Assembly (NCBI RefSeq): GCF_001542625.1
Contig: NZ_CP016279.1
Coordinates: forward strand, 6,758,001 to 6,822,000
Reading direction: 5' to 3'
DNA from: Streptomyces griseochromogenes
GTDB lineage: Bacteria; Actinomycetota; Actinomycetes; Streptomycetales; Streptomycetaceae
DNA: 64,000 nucleotides
Position numbers and translations under genes: made by a program. The stretch's first letter is position 1; each line of letters opens with the position of its first letter. This document shows, piece by piece, positions 9,987 through 17,495 of this stretch. The notes under the pieces were generated by a model. The model saw nothing but the letters and a program-made list of their open reading frames with translations. It searched no databases and was not told the origin of the DNA.

Positions 9987-11252
9987 ATGGATCAAGGTGA
10001 ACTGATCGCGGAGCTGGAGCGGGCTGGTCGCGACAAGGAGTTGACGGCGCGGGTCGTCCGTCGTCTGGCCGAGCCCGGGGCCGCGGCTGTGCCCGGGCTG
10101 ATTTCCGCGCTGGGTACGGTGGACCGACAGGCTATGTGGGGACTGCGGGATGCACTGCGTCTGATAGGCCCTGCCGCCTTCGACGCCGCCGTGACGGCCC
10201 GCGCCAGGGCCGGGAAAGTACCCGACTGGTGGGAGCTGGGCCATGTGCTGCGCAGCTTCGACGAGCGGTGCATTCCGCAGTACGTGGCCGCACTGTCGCA
10301 CCCCATGAAGGAGATACGGCAGCAAGCGCTGGGCGGTCTGCAGAAACTCGGTGAGGCCGCCGCGGCTGCGGTGGTTGATGTCATCCCGTTCCTGAACGAC
10401 CCCGACCGCTATACCCGCTACCACGCAGAGAAGACGATCCGGGCCATCGGCGGGCAGGCAGGCCCCGTGCTGCGGGACATCCGCCGCGAAGGTCCCGCCC
10501 ACCTGCGCAAACACGCCCTGAGCGCACTGGCCTTCATTGGCGGCGAGGCTGAACTCGACGAGCGGGATCTGCGCGCCCTGGAACGACTCGTCCGGATCAA
10601 ATCGTCCGAGGACACTCCGGAGAGTCTGCCCGAGCACCGCTGGCTGGCCGTCCCCGGTGCGGCGTACGAAGGCCTCTTCGATGTCATGGGACTGCACGAC
10701 CGAAGGCCCTGCACAGTCTCGATGGGGCTGTCCGCCATGGAGGACGACGTGGCTCATGTGGCAGACCCCGATGGTACGAAGCACACGGTGTACCGGGTGT
10801 TCGTCACGCCGGAGCTGGACGGCTGGCGGCTGGTCTATGCCGACACGCCGCTCTGGGAAATGCACTGGGACGTCGACGACCTCCTGTGCCGGATCAGCGC
10901 TGCCTGCGGACAGGCCCAGTTCTTCTTCCAGGACGACCACAGCGACTCGATGGTCTGGGCCGTGGCCATCGACGGCACGATGCGCCGCAGCTACTGGCGC
11001 TACGGAGAGCCGCAATGGAAGGGCGAGCCCATGGACTGGGAGGACGCTCTCAGCGAAGACCCGGACTACGACCCCGAAGACGATCACGAGCCGAACGCCA
11101 CCCAGGAATCCAGCGTCGCCCGTGCGGCCTGCTCGCTCTCACTGGACCCGGCAGGCGTCGGCGAACACACACCCATGCGCGGCCACGGCTGGCTTGCGGT
11201 CACGAGGGAGGCAGTGGGCCACGGTCCGTTCACCGGAGCGCTGCGCATCTAG
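9987..11252 (+). CDS. HEAT-repeat protein of unknown function
   Basis: This is a 421-residue cytoplasmic protein. The first 200 residues are helical repeats of the HEAT/PBS-lyase type, seen as recurring patterns such as HPMKEIRQQALGGLQKLGEAA and LRKHALSALAFIGGEAE. Such repeats bind other proteins or act as scaffolds. Residues about 210-400 form a different tryptophan-rich, acidic domain (LYADTPLWEMHWDV, YWRYGEPQWKGEPMDW) that I do not recognise. There is no signal peptide or membrane segment. The start is probably leaderless. It is followed by a small kinase gene on the same strand with its own promoter. The function cannot be named. Confidence 0.75.
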   Translation: MDQGELIAELERAGRDKELTARVVRRLAEPGAAAVPGLISALGTVDRQAMWGLRDALRLIGPAAFDAAVTARARAGKVPDWWELGHVLRSFDERCIPQYVAALSHPMKEIRQQALGGLQKLGEAAAAAVVDVIPFLNDPDRYTRYHAEKTIRAIGGQAGPVLRDIRREGPAHLRKHALSALAFIGGEAELDERDLRALERLVRIKSSEDTPESLPEHRWLAVPGAAYEGLFDVMGLHDRRPCTVSMGLSAMEDDVAHVADPDGTKHTVYRVFVTPELDGWRLVYADTPLWEMHWDVDDLLCRISAACGQAQFFFQDDHSDSMVWAVAIDGTMRRSYWRYGEPQWKGEPMDWEDALSEDPDYDPEDDHEPNATQESSVARAACSLSLDPAGVGEHTPMRGHGWLAVTREAVGHGPFTGALRI

Positions 11253-11351
11253 TGCTCCGACCGCATCAGGGTCGCCGGGTCGGTCGGCCCTGGTGGGATC
11301 CGCTCCGAGCGGGCGCTCCTGTCGCCACGGAGGAGGGCGTGTCTTCGGGTC

Positions 11352-11357
11352 TAACCT
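11352..11357 (+). promoter_or_regulatory. -10 box of a leaderless promoter for the P-loop kinase gene
   Basis: TAACCT (TANNNT) lies six bases before the GTG at 11364, again with no ribosome binding site, which suggests a leaderless transcript separate from the HEAT-repeat gene. Confidence 0.5.
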
Positions 11358-11363
11358 GGCTCC

Positions 11364-11867
11364 GTGACGCAGCGATTGAGCACGGTGGTGCTGATGTGCG
11401 GTCTTCCGGGAGCGGGCAAGACCACCTACGCGATGGGGCTGGTGCGACGCGGTTATGTTCGGCTCTCGATCGACGAGGTGGTCTGGCAACGACTCGGGCG
11501 GCGCGACGCCGGTCTGGTGCTGGAGGCGGAGGCGTTCGACCGGCTCAAGGAAGAGATCCGCCGCGAGCAGCGGCAGGAACTGGTCGAACTGATGCTGGCC
11601 GGGCGCGATGTGGTGGTGGACTACAGCTTCTGGAGTCGCGCCGCCCGCGATGATTACAAGGCGCTGATCGAGAGCCACGGTTGCCGCAGGGAACTGGTCC
11701 ACCTCAAGGCCGATCGGACGACGCTGGAGCGTCGCCTCGAGGTACGGAATGGCGCGGAAGGCGCCAACTCCGTCACCGTGGATGAGACGCTGTTCCACCG
11801 CTACCTGGCCGGCTTCGAGGAACCGAACGGAGAGGGTGAGCAGGTCGTCATGCAGTCCTCGACTTGA
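11364..11867 (+). CDS. Small P-loop ATPase/kinase (zeta-toxin/Cpk-like AAA_33)
   Basis: This 167-residue nucleotide-binding protein has a Walker A motif GLPGAGKTT at residues 13-21. An LSID segment near residue 35 and VVVDYSFW near 80 correspond to the catalytic aspartate and lid regions of AAA_33 kinases, which phosphorylate small molecules, RNA ends or sugar precursors. It is a complete, single-domain protein. The GTG start is supported by the -10 box six bases upstream. It lies near the HEAT-repeat gene but has no overlap or shared coupling. No antitoxin-like partner is visible, so a toxin role is not suggested. The substrate is unknown. Confidence 0.75.
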   Translation: MTQRLSTVVLMCGLPGAGKTTYAMGLVRRGYVRLSIDEVVWQRLGRRDAGLVLEAEAFDRLKEEIRREQRQELVELMLAGRDVVVDYSFWSRAARDDYKALIESHGCRRELVHLKADRTTLERRLEVRNGAEGANSVTVDETLFHRYLAGFEEPNGEGEQVVMQSST

Positions 11868-11987
11868 GAGGCGGGCAGGGCGAGGGCTGTGCGGTGTGGA
11901 CGCCTCTCCGCCGCTTTCGGCGCGACCCTTCAGAAGGCGGCTTCCCGCGATGCTCAGGCCGGGGGCGAACATCGCCTGCGGCGGTGC

Positions 11988-13310
11988 TCACGCGCGCTCC
12001 GCCGTCGTACGCGTCGCCGCGCGGGCGGTGGAGCCGGCGCGCGGCGGTCGACGGGCCGAGCCCATCGCCACGGGCACGACCGCCAGCGCGAGGATCCCGC
12101 CGACCAGTGCCAGCGCCGGGAAGCCGTCCAGCGCGACGATCAGGCCCGAGGACATGCCGCCGGTGGCACCGGCGATGGAGATGCCGATGTCCACCAGACC
12201 CTGCACGGGGGCACGACGGGCCGGTGGCAGGGGCGCGGTGACCAGAGTGGTGCCGCTGATCAGGCCGAAGTTCCAGCCGAGGCCCAGCAGTACGAGGGCG
12301 ATCGCGAGCGCCGGAACGGAGTGCGGCGGTGCCAGGGCGGCCAGCACCCCGGCGGCCAGCAGCAGCGGGCCGGAGGCCGCGGCGATCCATCGCGGGCCGA
12401 ACCGGTCGACCAGCAGCCCGGTGAGCGGGGACGGCAGGAACATCGCCGCCACATGCAGGGCGATGACCAGGCCGATCGCCTGGGTGTCCTGGCCATGAGC
12501 CTGCATGTGAACCGGCGTCATCGTCATGAGGGCGATCATCACGAGCTGGGTGAGCACCATCACGGTCGTGCCGCGGACGATCGCCCGGCGCTGCTCCCGG
12601 CCTAGCGGCCGGCGGGCTGCGCCGGGGGTGGTGACGTCGGCCTTGCCGGGCGCCTGGGTGCGTGCCAGCTTTTCGGCCAGCCGCAGCGGATCGGGCCGCA
12701 GCAGTGCGGCCAGTACGGCCGAGGCCGCGGCGAATGCCACGGCGGCCAGCAGGAACGGCCCGGCGAGCCGCGGAATGCCCCAGGAGTGGGCGAGTTCTCC
12801 GGTGATCGTCACCAGGTTGGGACCGGCCACCGCCCCGAGGGTCGTGGCGAAGAGGACGGTGCTCACCGCCCGCCCGCGGCGCGCGGGGGAGGCCAGATCG
12901 GCTCCCGCGTACCGCGCCATCAGGTTCGTGGCGGTGCCGGCCCCGTAGACGAACAGGCCGAAGAAGAGCAGGGGTGCGCTGCCGACGACGGTGGCCATGA
13001 CCACGCCGAGACTGCCCAGCGCTCCGGCGGCGTATCCGAGCGCGAGTCCGGGGCGCCGGCCCCAGCGGCGGCAGAGTCGGCCGAGCGCGAAGGCGCCCAG
13101 CGCCGACCCGGCGGTGAACAGCGCACTGGGCAGGCCGGCCAGCCCGGTGGTGCCGAGCATCTCCTCGGCCAGCAGTGCGCCCACCGTGATTCCGTCGGCC
13201 AGCCCCGCGCCGCCCAGAATCTGGGAGAACACCAGCACTCCCAGGATGCGCCGCTGCTGCGGGATTGCGGATGTCCCGCGTGGTGTCGCCGCGCCGTTCC
13301 CAGCCGTCAT
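11988..13310 (-). CDS. MFS transporter of the GCIS-peptide cluster
   Basis: This is a 440-residue major facilitator with about twelve hydrophobic segments and the family loop GRLCRRWGRRPGLALG after the second segment. It is the last gene of a four-gene minus-strand set that begins with a 51-residue peptide gene. The start has GGAAGGGG a few bases upstream and lies 38 bases after the stop of the preceding small protein gene. In this setting export of the mature product, with self-protection, is the likely job. An efflux pump unrelated to the peptide cannot be excluded. Confidence 0.8.
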   Translation of the reverse strand: MTAGNGAATPRGTSAIPQQRRILGVLVFSQILGGAGLADGITVGALLAEEMLGTTGLAGLPSALFTAGSALGAFALGRLCRRWGRRPGLALGYAAGALGSLGVVMATVVGSAPLLFFGLFVYGAGTATNLMARYAGADLASPARRGRAVSTVLFATTLGAVAGPNLVTITGELAHSWGIPRLAGPFLLAAVAFAAASAVLAALLRPDPLRLAEKLARTQAPGKADVTTPGAARRPLGREQRRAIVRGTTVMVLTQLVMIALMTMTPVHMQAHGQDTQAIGLVIALHVAAMFLPSPLTGLLVDRFGPRWIAAASGPLLLAAGVLAALAPPHSVPALAIALVLLGLGWNFGLISGTTLVTAPLPPARRAPVQGLVDIGISIAGATGGMSSGLIVALDGFPALALVGGILALAVVPVAMGSARRPPRAGSTARAATRTTAERA

Positions 13311-13348
13311 GTTCCCCTTCCGATCAGGTCAGGCCGATGGGTGAGGTG

Positions 13349-13864
13349 TCACGCCTGCGCCTGGGGCTCCAGCGCCGCGATGTCCGCGAGCGACAGCCCC
13401 ATCTGCCGGTGGAGGAAACGCACGATCGTCCAGTGCGGCAGTGCCCCCGCGTCGAACGGGCCGAACTCACGGCAGTACAACGGAATCCAGCGCAGGGCCT
13501 CTTCGAGAGCCCGCTCACGGCCCGGCTCCTGCTGGTAGTCCTCGTAGCCGATGCTGCGGTGTTCGATGAAGAACCGCCCCGGCAGCCGCTCTTCGCACAG
13601 CGCCCGGTACTCCCGGGTCTGCAGGATGAGGTAGTGCCAGATCTCGTCGATCTCCTGCTCGACCGGAAGGAACAGCCCGCCGAGCTGGTCCCGGTACAGG
13701 GAGACCAGGTAGAGATAGCGCAGGCACTCGGTCACCTGGCGCGTCGCGAATTCCCCTGACGCATCGGGGCTCTGATCGGCGAAATGGTTCACCACCTCGG
13801 TGTGGAGCGCGTCGCCGAGCAGGTCCCTGAGGTCGTCGTCGGATATGCGCGGGCCGGGGTGCAT
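13349..13864 (-). CDS. Small GRDP-like protein in the GCIS-peptide cluster
   Basis: This is a 171-residue soluble protein with no signal peptide. The centre carries EIDEIWHYLILQTREY (about residues 75-90), which resembles the D-x-x-WH-x-x-(I/M)L-x-T-x-x-Y motif of glycine-rich-domain-protein-like families; the function of that motif is not known to me. The sequence is rich in W, Y, H and E, as in a small enzyme or binding domain, and ends in an alpha-helical tail. It lies between the adenylating enzyme and the exporter, with spacings of 80 and 38 bases, so a role in peptide modification, recognition or cleavage is possible. A GGAGA site precedes the ATG. The resemblance is a motif-level impression only. 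Confidence 0.65.
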   Translation of the reverse strand: MHPGPRISDDDLRDLLGDALHTEVVNHFADQSPDASGEFATRQVTECLRYLYLVSLYRDQLGGLFLPVEQEIDEIWHYLILQTREYRALCEERLPGRFFIEHRSIGYEDYQQEPGRERALEEALRWIPLYCREFGPFDAGALPHWTIVRFLHRQMGLSLADIAALEPQAQA

Positions 13865-13944
13865 GGTTCTCCAGTGCGGGTGAGGGCGGGTGGGGGCGTC
13901 GAGCGGCGCGGTCGGCCGGGATTCCGGAGGTGCGGATCAGCGGA

Positions 13945-15186
13945 TCAGGCGTCGTCGCGGGCGAGCCAGGCGTACTTTCCGGACTGCCCGATGGGGATGT
14001 GGGTACGGTGCTCCAACTCGCAGCGCCGCCCGGTTAGTTCACTGATGCGCTGTTGGAGCGCGGAGGCCTGGTCCGCGTCGGCCGGCTCACCGCTGAACGT
14101 CGTGTACGCCAACCGTGCCGTGGAGTTTCCGGTCAGCCGCAATTGGTACACGAAGACGTGCGGTGACTCCTCGCTGATACAGCGGTCGAGGTCACCCTGT
14201 GCGACGGGGCCGTGCGGGGTGCTCAGCAACTCCTTGTACCGGCCGCAGAACTGGGCGATCTTCTCGGGATCCGGTGTGCCGTCCGTCGTGCGGACGCAGT
14301 CTCCCGAGCGGTAGCGGATCAGCGGCATATAGGGATTGCGCACACTGGTGACGATGAGTTCGTAGATCGTGCTCCCGGGCGCGACCGGGTGGAGTTCCAC
14401 GCTCATTCTGTCCAGGTGCGACCGGTATCTGCCGCGGCGGTCGCTGAAGTAGAGATAGCCGAGTTCGGTGCTGCCGAACAGGTCGATGACCGGGCAGGGG
14501 AAGTGCCGCCGCAGATAACGCCGGACGTTGACCGGTGTGTATTCGTAGGCGTGGATGATGCTGGCGGGTGACGGGAACCCGTCCCACAGCCCCTCTTCAC
14601 CGGCCTTCCGCACCAAGTGCGCGAGGTGGTACCCGGAGCAGTCCAGGTGGTACCAGCCACGCGGATGCGCCTGCCCGGCGTCCTGGATCTCCGTGAGCAT
14701 CCGTACCACCTCGTCCCGCTCCCACAGTGCCGGGTCGAGCCGAAGATTGAGGTAGCAGGTGCGGTCGTCGAGTCGACGGTCCTCGACGCCGGGCACCGGC
14801 GCCGGGGGGACTCCGCTGCGCGCGGCGTTGACCCGAGCCACATGCTCGGTCGCCAGCACGGTCGTCAGCGAAACGCGCCGGCAACCGGACTCCCAGGTCT
14901 CCGCGATGTCCGGGTGCTCGCGCCACAACTGGTAGTAGGAGTGCAGCAGGAAGTACGGAGGCCGGATGATCTGCATCCGGGTGTGGTGGGTGCCGGTGGA
15001 GAGCACGAACTCCGCCTCACCGGCCGCCAGCGCGGCGGACAGCCGTGGCGTCATCCAGTTCTCTGGGAAACCACGTGCGATCTCTGGCTTGTCGAGCACG
15101 GGGAAGTACCCGCGCGCCAGTGACTCGCGGTAGATGGGTATGTCGCGGATCTGCTCGATGACCTCGGCGGTCGGTTGGCCGTCCAT
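13945..15186 (-). CDS. PaaK/CapK-like adenylate-forming enzyme
   Basis: This is a 413-residue member of the ANL superfamily, closest in style to phenylacetate-CoA ligase and F390-synthetase-like enzymes. Recognisable core motifs are a modified A3 phosphate loop (LSTGTHHTR, residues 62-70), A5 GSTELGY (238-244), A7 YRSGD (292-296), A8 GRYKEL (315-320) and the A10 lysine in SGKYAW (K404). All are present, so it should be active: it would adenylate a carboxylate and pass it to a thiol, amine or other acceptor. There is no carrier-protein gene nearby. Its only close small partner is the triple-GCIS peptide gene immediately upstream, so the peptide is a plausible substrate or acceptor. The ATG at 15186 is chosen for its GAGGAG site; an upstream in-frame extension lacks one. 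Confidence 0.82.
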   Translation of the reverse strand: MDGQPTAEVIEQIRDIPIYRESLARGYFPVLDKPEIARGFPENWMTPRLSAALAAGEAEFVLSTGTHHTRMQIIRPPYFLLHSYYQLWREHPDIAETWESGCRRVSLTTVLATEHVARVNAARSGVPPAPVPGVEDRRLDDRTCYLNLRLDPALWERDEVVRMLTEIQDAGQAHPRGWYHLDCSGYHLAHLVRKAGEEGLWDGFPSPASIIHAYEYTPVNVRRYLRRHFPCPVIDLFGSTELGYLYFSDRRGRYRSHLDRMSVELHPVAPGSTIYELIVTSVRNPYMPLIRYRSGDCVRTTDGTPDPEKIAQFCGRYKELLSTPHGPVAQGDLDRCISEESPHVFVYQLRLTGNSTARLAYTTFSGEPADADQASALQQRISELTGRRCELEHRTHIPIGQSGKYAWLARDDA

Positions 15187-15214
15187 GGACTCCTCAAAGC
15201 TGCTCGGAGAACAG

Positions 15215-15251
15215 GGGCCCGGGCGCGGCGCACGACCGCGGTCCCGGACCC
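15215..15251 (-). terminator. Strong hairpin between peptide gene and adenylating enzyme
   Basis: GGGCCCGGG (15215-15223) pairs with CCCGGACCC (15243-15251) through nine base pairs including one G-U. Inside, CGCGG (15224-15228) pairs with CCGCG (15236-15240) around a seven-base loop. The hairpin starts 16 bases after the peptide stop codon and ends 28 bases before the enzyme start. This is the layout of a partial terminator or processing site that lets a precursor peptide be made in excess over its enzymes. Confidence 0.75.
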
Positions 15252-15267
15252 TCCGCATCGGCGACGG

Positions 15268-15423
15268 TCAGGAGATACAGCCGGTCTTGGGCGTGGCGCT
15301 GATGCAGCCGGCCTTCGGTGCCGCGCTGATGCAGCCGTTCTTCGCCGCCAGCTGTGCCGAGTTGGCCGCGAGCCAGCTCTGCCAGACGTCGTCCTGAGCC
15401 ATCTTCTTGATGAGCTGTTCCAT
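15268..15423 (-). CDS. Putative RiPP precursor peptide with three tandem 9-residue cores
   Basis: This 51-residue peptide has a leader-like, acidic and amphipathic N-terminal half (residues 1-24, with two tryptophans). The C-terminal half is three contiguous 9-mers: LAAKNGCIS (25-33), AAPKAGCIS (34-42) and ATPKTGCIS (43-51). Cysteines fall at 31, 40 and 49 and the last residue is serine. The ATG has GGAGG seven bases upstream and a near-consensus promoter stands about 73 bases upstream. Multi-core repeats, small size, a promoter of its own and a downstream hairpin before an adenylating enzyme and an exporter are what a ribosomally made, modified peptide would look like. No lanthionine, YcaO, radical-SAM or lasso enzyme is present, so the modification class is unknown. 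I do not recognise a named family. Confidence 0.75.
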   Translation of the reverse strand: MEQLIKKMAQDDVWQSWLAANSAQLAAKNGCISAAPKAGCISATPKTGCIS

Positions 15424-15495
15424 GGGAACCTCCGGGCTGATGGGGGGGGAATACCCCGGCATAGGGCGCTGACCTGCGCCGATGCCGCACCACCG

Positions 15496-15525
15496 AAGGT
15501 AAAAGGATGACCAAGCCACTGTCAA
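15496..15525 (-). promoter_or_regulatory. Near-consensus promoter of the GCIS-peptide operon
   Basis: On the minus strand TTGACA (15520-15525) and TACCTT (15496-15501) are separated by 18 bases. The -35 is a perfect hexamer and the -10 fits TANNNT, which is unusually strong for this genome type. Transcription would start near 15489, giving a leader of roughly 65 bases before the peptide ATG. Confidence 0.7.
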
Positions 15526-15753
15526 GCAAAGGCAATGCGCCTACCGAGGTGAAGCATGACCGGTGCGCCAACTTTGGCGCGATCGCATCGAATTGATCAC
15601 CGAGGGAACTGTGTGACACACCGTCAATTCCTGGTCCGCACCGGCAATGCGGCCATGCTCCCACCAAGGCGCCCCGTCGGCACTCACCGACCTACGCAAA
15701 GCCCGACCAGGCCGCCGAGGCGACTCTGATCGCCCTTAGCTTGGAGCCGCCCG
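15526..15753. other. Short region between peptide promoter and MarR stop
   Basis: No gene is seen. It is the space upstream of the peptide promoter and downstream of the MarR gene, and it is somewhat less GC-rich than its surroundings around 15560-15660. Confidence 0.45.
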
Positions 15754-16281
15754 TCAACCGACCACCCGTTGGGCGTCGCCAACGTGGGCATGTCCGCCTT
15801 CCGTTGAACGTGCCGGAGGGTCAGGGGCGGACACGTGGGCGACGAGCGTCCGCAGGATCCGCATAGCCTCGCCGCGGTCCGCGGCCGACAGCCCCATGGC
15901 GTCACCGATGGCCGCAGGGACGACACCGGCCCGACCACGCAGTTCGTGGCCCAAGTCGGTGAGGCCGACCAGGACCGTGCGCTCGTCGTCCGGACGACGC
16001 TCACGGCGGACCAGACCGGCGGTCTCCAAGCGCTTGATCAGCGGGGTGAGGGTGCCGTGGTCGAGCTGGAGGGCGGCGCCGATGCCCTTGATCGGGACGC
16101 TGCCGTGCTCCCAGAGTACGAGCAGGACCAGGTACTGGGGGTAGGTCAGACCGAGCTCCTCCAGAAGCGGACGGTAGCGCTGGGTCACCGCGCGGGAGGC
16201 CGCGTACAGCGCGAAGCACAGCTGGTCGTCCAGGAGCAGCGAGTACCCCCTTCCACTGTCCCCGCCTTCGACCCCGGCCAT
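15754..16281 (-). CDS. OhrR-like MarR-family regulator
   Basis: This 175-residue winged-helix repressor contains DQLCFALYAASR, with C22 matching the single reactive N-terminal cysteine of organic-peroxide sensors of the OhrR type. TYPQYLVLLVLWEH and the DNA-recognition region LDHGTLTPLIKRLETAGLV follow, then the wing with RRPDDERTV. Oxidation of such a cysteine releases DNA in the family. ATG 16281 is chosen because GGAGG lies 8 bases upstream; a GTG two codons earlier is too close to it. It is divergent from an alpha/beta hydrolase gene, with twin TTGTGCAC sites between them. It may therefore control that gene and itself. No Ohr peroxidase gene is in the window. Confidence 0.85.
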   Translation of the reverse strand: MAGVEGGDSGRGYSLLLDDQLCFALYAASRAVTQRYRPLLEELGLTYPQYLVLLVLWEHGSVPIKGIGAALQLDHGTLTPLIKRLETAGLVRRERRPDDERTVLVGLTDLGHELRGRAGVVPAAIGDAMGLSAADRGEAMRILRTLVAHVSAPDPPARSTEGGHAHVGDAQRVVG

Positions 16282-16353
16282 CGGCACTCCCTCCAGTGAT
16301 CCCGCACGTTGACCTTAGGACTCCGCATGGGTGATTTCAACGCACACACTTAG

Positions 16354-16380
16354 CTTGTGCACAAGATAGTTGTGCACTAG
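16354..16380. promoter_or_regulatory. Twin TTGTGCAC operator between MarR and hydrolase genes
   Basis: CTTGTGCACAAG (16354-16365) is a perfect 12-base palindrome, and AGTTGTGCACTAG (16368-16380) repeats its core three bases later. The pair sits in the divergent promoter region of the OhrR-like regulator and the hydrolase, the expected place for the MarR operator. Confidence 0.65.
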
Positions 16381-16458
16381 CTTCTTCGTGGCGACTCCAC
16401 CTGGGGAGCCGCAGATCTGTCATCCCGTCATGCCGTATTCGTCTGTGAGGAGTCAGCC

Positions 16459-17427
16459 ATGTCTGACCACATCCCCGCCGGACCCGTCCTGGAGCAGGCC
16501 GCGGCCGAGTTCGCGGCGGCGACGGCCAACCCGCCGTTCCTGTTCGACCTCGGGCCGGCCGAGGGCCGCAAGGCGGTGGACGAGGTCCAGTCCGAAGAGA
16601 TCGCCAAGCCCGCCGTCGAGGAGGAGTGGGTCAGGGTTCCCGGGGGCCCGACGGGATCGGTCGAGACCCGGATCATCCGTCCCGCCGGAGTGGCCGGCGC
16701 CCTCCCGGTGATCCTCTACATCCACGGCGCCGGCTGGGTGTTCGGCAACGCCCGCACCCATGACCGCCTGGTGCGCGAACTCGCCGTCGGCGCTCGGGCC
16801 GCGGTGGTGTTCCCCGAGTACGAGCTGTCACCGGAGGCCCGCTACCCTGTCGCCCTCGAGCAGATCTTCACCGTCGCCCGATGGATCGTCACCGAGGGGG
16901 CCGGCAAGGGCCTGGACGCTGCCCGGATCGCGGTCGCCGGTGACTCGGTGGGCGGCAACATGGCCATCGCACTGACTCTGCTGGCCAAGGAGCGCGGAGG
17001 CGTTCCGCTGGTTCAGCAGGTGCTGTTCTACCCGGTCACCGACGCGCGCTTCGACACCCCGTCGTACCACCAGTTCGCCGAGGGTTACTTCCTGCGTCGC
17101 GACGCCATGGAGTGGTTCTGGGACCAGTACACCACCGATCCCGCCGAGCGCGCCGAGATCACCGCCAGCCCGCTGCGCGCCACCGTCGACCAACTCCGGG
17201 GCCTGCCCCAGGCGCTGGTCGTCACCGCCGAAGCCGACGTGCTGCGCGACGAAGGCGAGGCCTACGCCGACAAGCTCCGCCAAGCCGGCGTCCCCGTCAC
17301 CGCCGTCCGCTACCAGGGCATCATCCATGACTTCGTCATGCTCAACGCCCTGCGCGGCACCCGGGCGGCCGAGGCCGCCATCGCCCAGTCCACCGCGGAG
17401 CTGCGCAGCGCCTTCGGCCGCGACTGA
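16459..17427 (+). CDS. Alpha/beta hydrolase, hormone-sensitive-lipase (fold-3) family
   Basis: This is a 322-residue cytoplasmic esterase or lipase. The oxyanion motif is HGAGW (H89), a variant of HGGG, and the nucleophile is S163 in GDSVGGN. The aspartate and histidine of the triad are expected in TAEADVLRDEGEAYADKL and in IIHDFVML. The length is complete. GAGGAG stands before the ATG. The divergent OhrR-like repressor and its operator pair suggest induction by organic peroxide or a small aromatic ligand. A strong hairpin terminator follows the stop. The natural substrate is unknown. Confidence 0.88.
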   Translation: MSDHIPAGPVLEQAAAEFAAATANPPFLFDLGPAEGRKAVDEVQSEEIAKPAVEEEWVRVPGGPTGSVETRIIRPAGVAGALPVILYIHGAGWVFGNARTHDRLVRELAVGARAAVVFPEYELSPEARYPVALEQIFTVARWIVTEGAGKGLDAARIAVAGDSVGGNMAIALTLLAKERGGVPLVQQVLFYPVTDARFDTPSYHQFAEGYFLRRDAMEWFWDQYTTDPAERAEITASPLRATVDQLRGLPQALVVTAEADVLRDEGEAYADKLRQAGVPVTAVRYQGIIHDFVMLNALRGTRAAEAAIAQSTAELRSAFGRD

Positions 17428-17438
17428 GTCGACCCGTC

Positions 17439-17476
17439 GGGTCTTGGTCGTGCGCGCTCACGCACGACCAGGACCC
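17439..17476 (+). terminator. Intrinsic terminator after the alpha/beta hydrolase
   Basis: A 16-base-pair stem (17439-17454 with 17461-17476, one G-U pair) closes a six-base loop 12 bases after the stop codon. It lacks a U-run, as is common in this group. Confidence 0.8.
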
Positions 17477-17495
17477 GGTCCCACGCTCGGTCCGG

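Noticed and set aside
11364..11867. Zeta-type toxin of a toxin-antitoxin pair
   Set aside because: No small antitoxin gene is adjacent or overlapping. The neighbour is a 421-residue HEAT-repeat protein with its own promoter.
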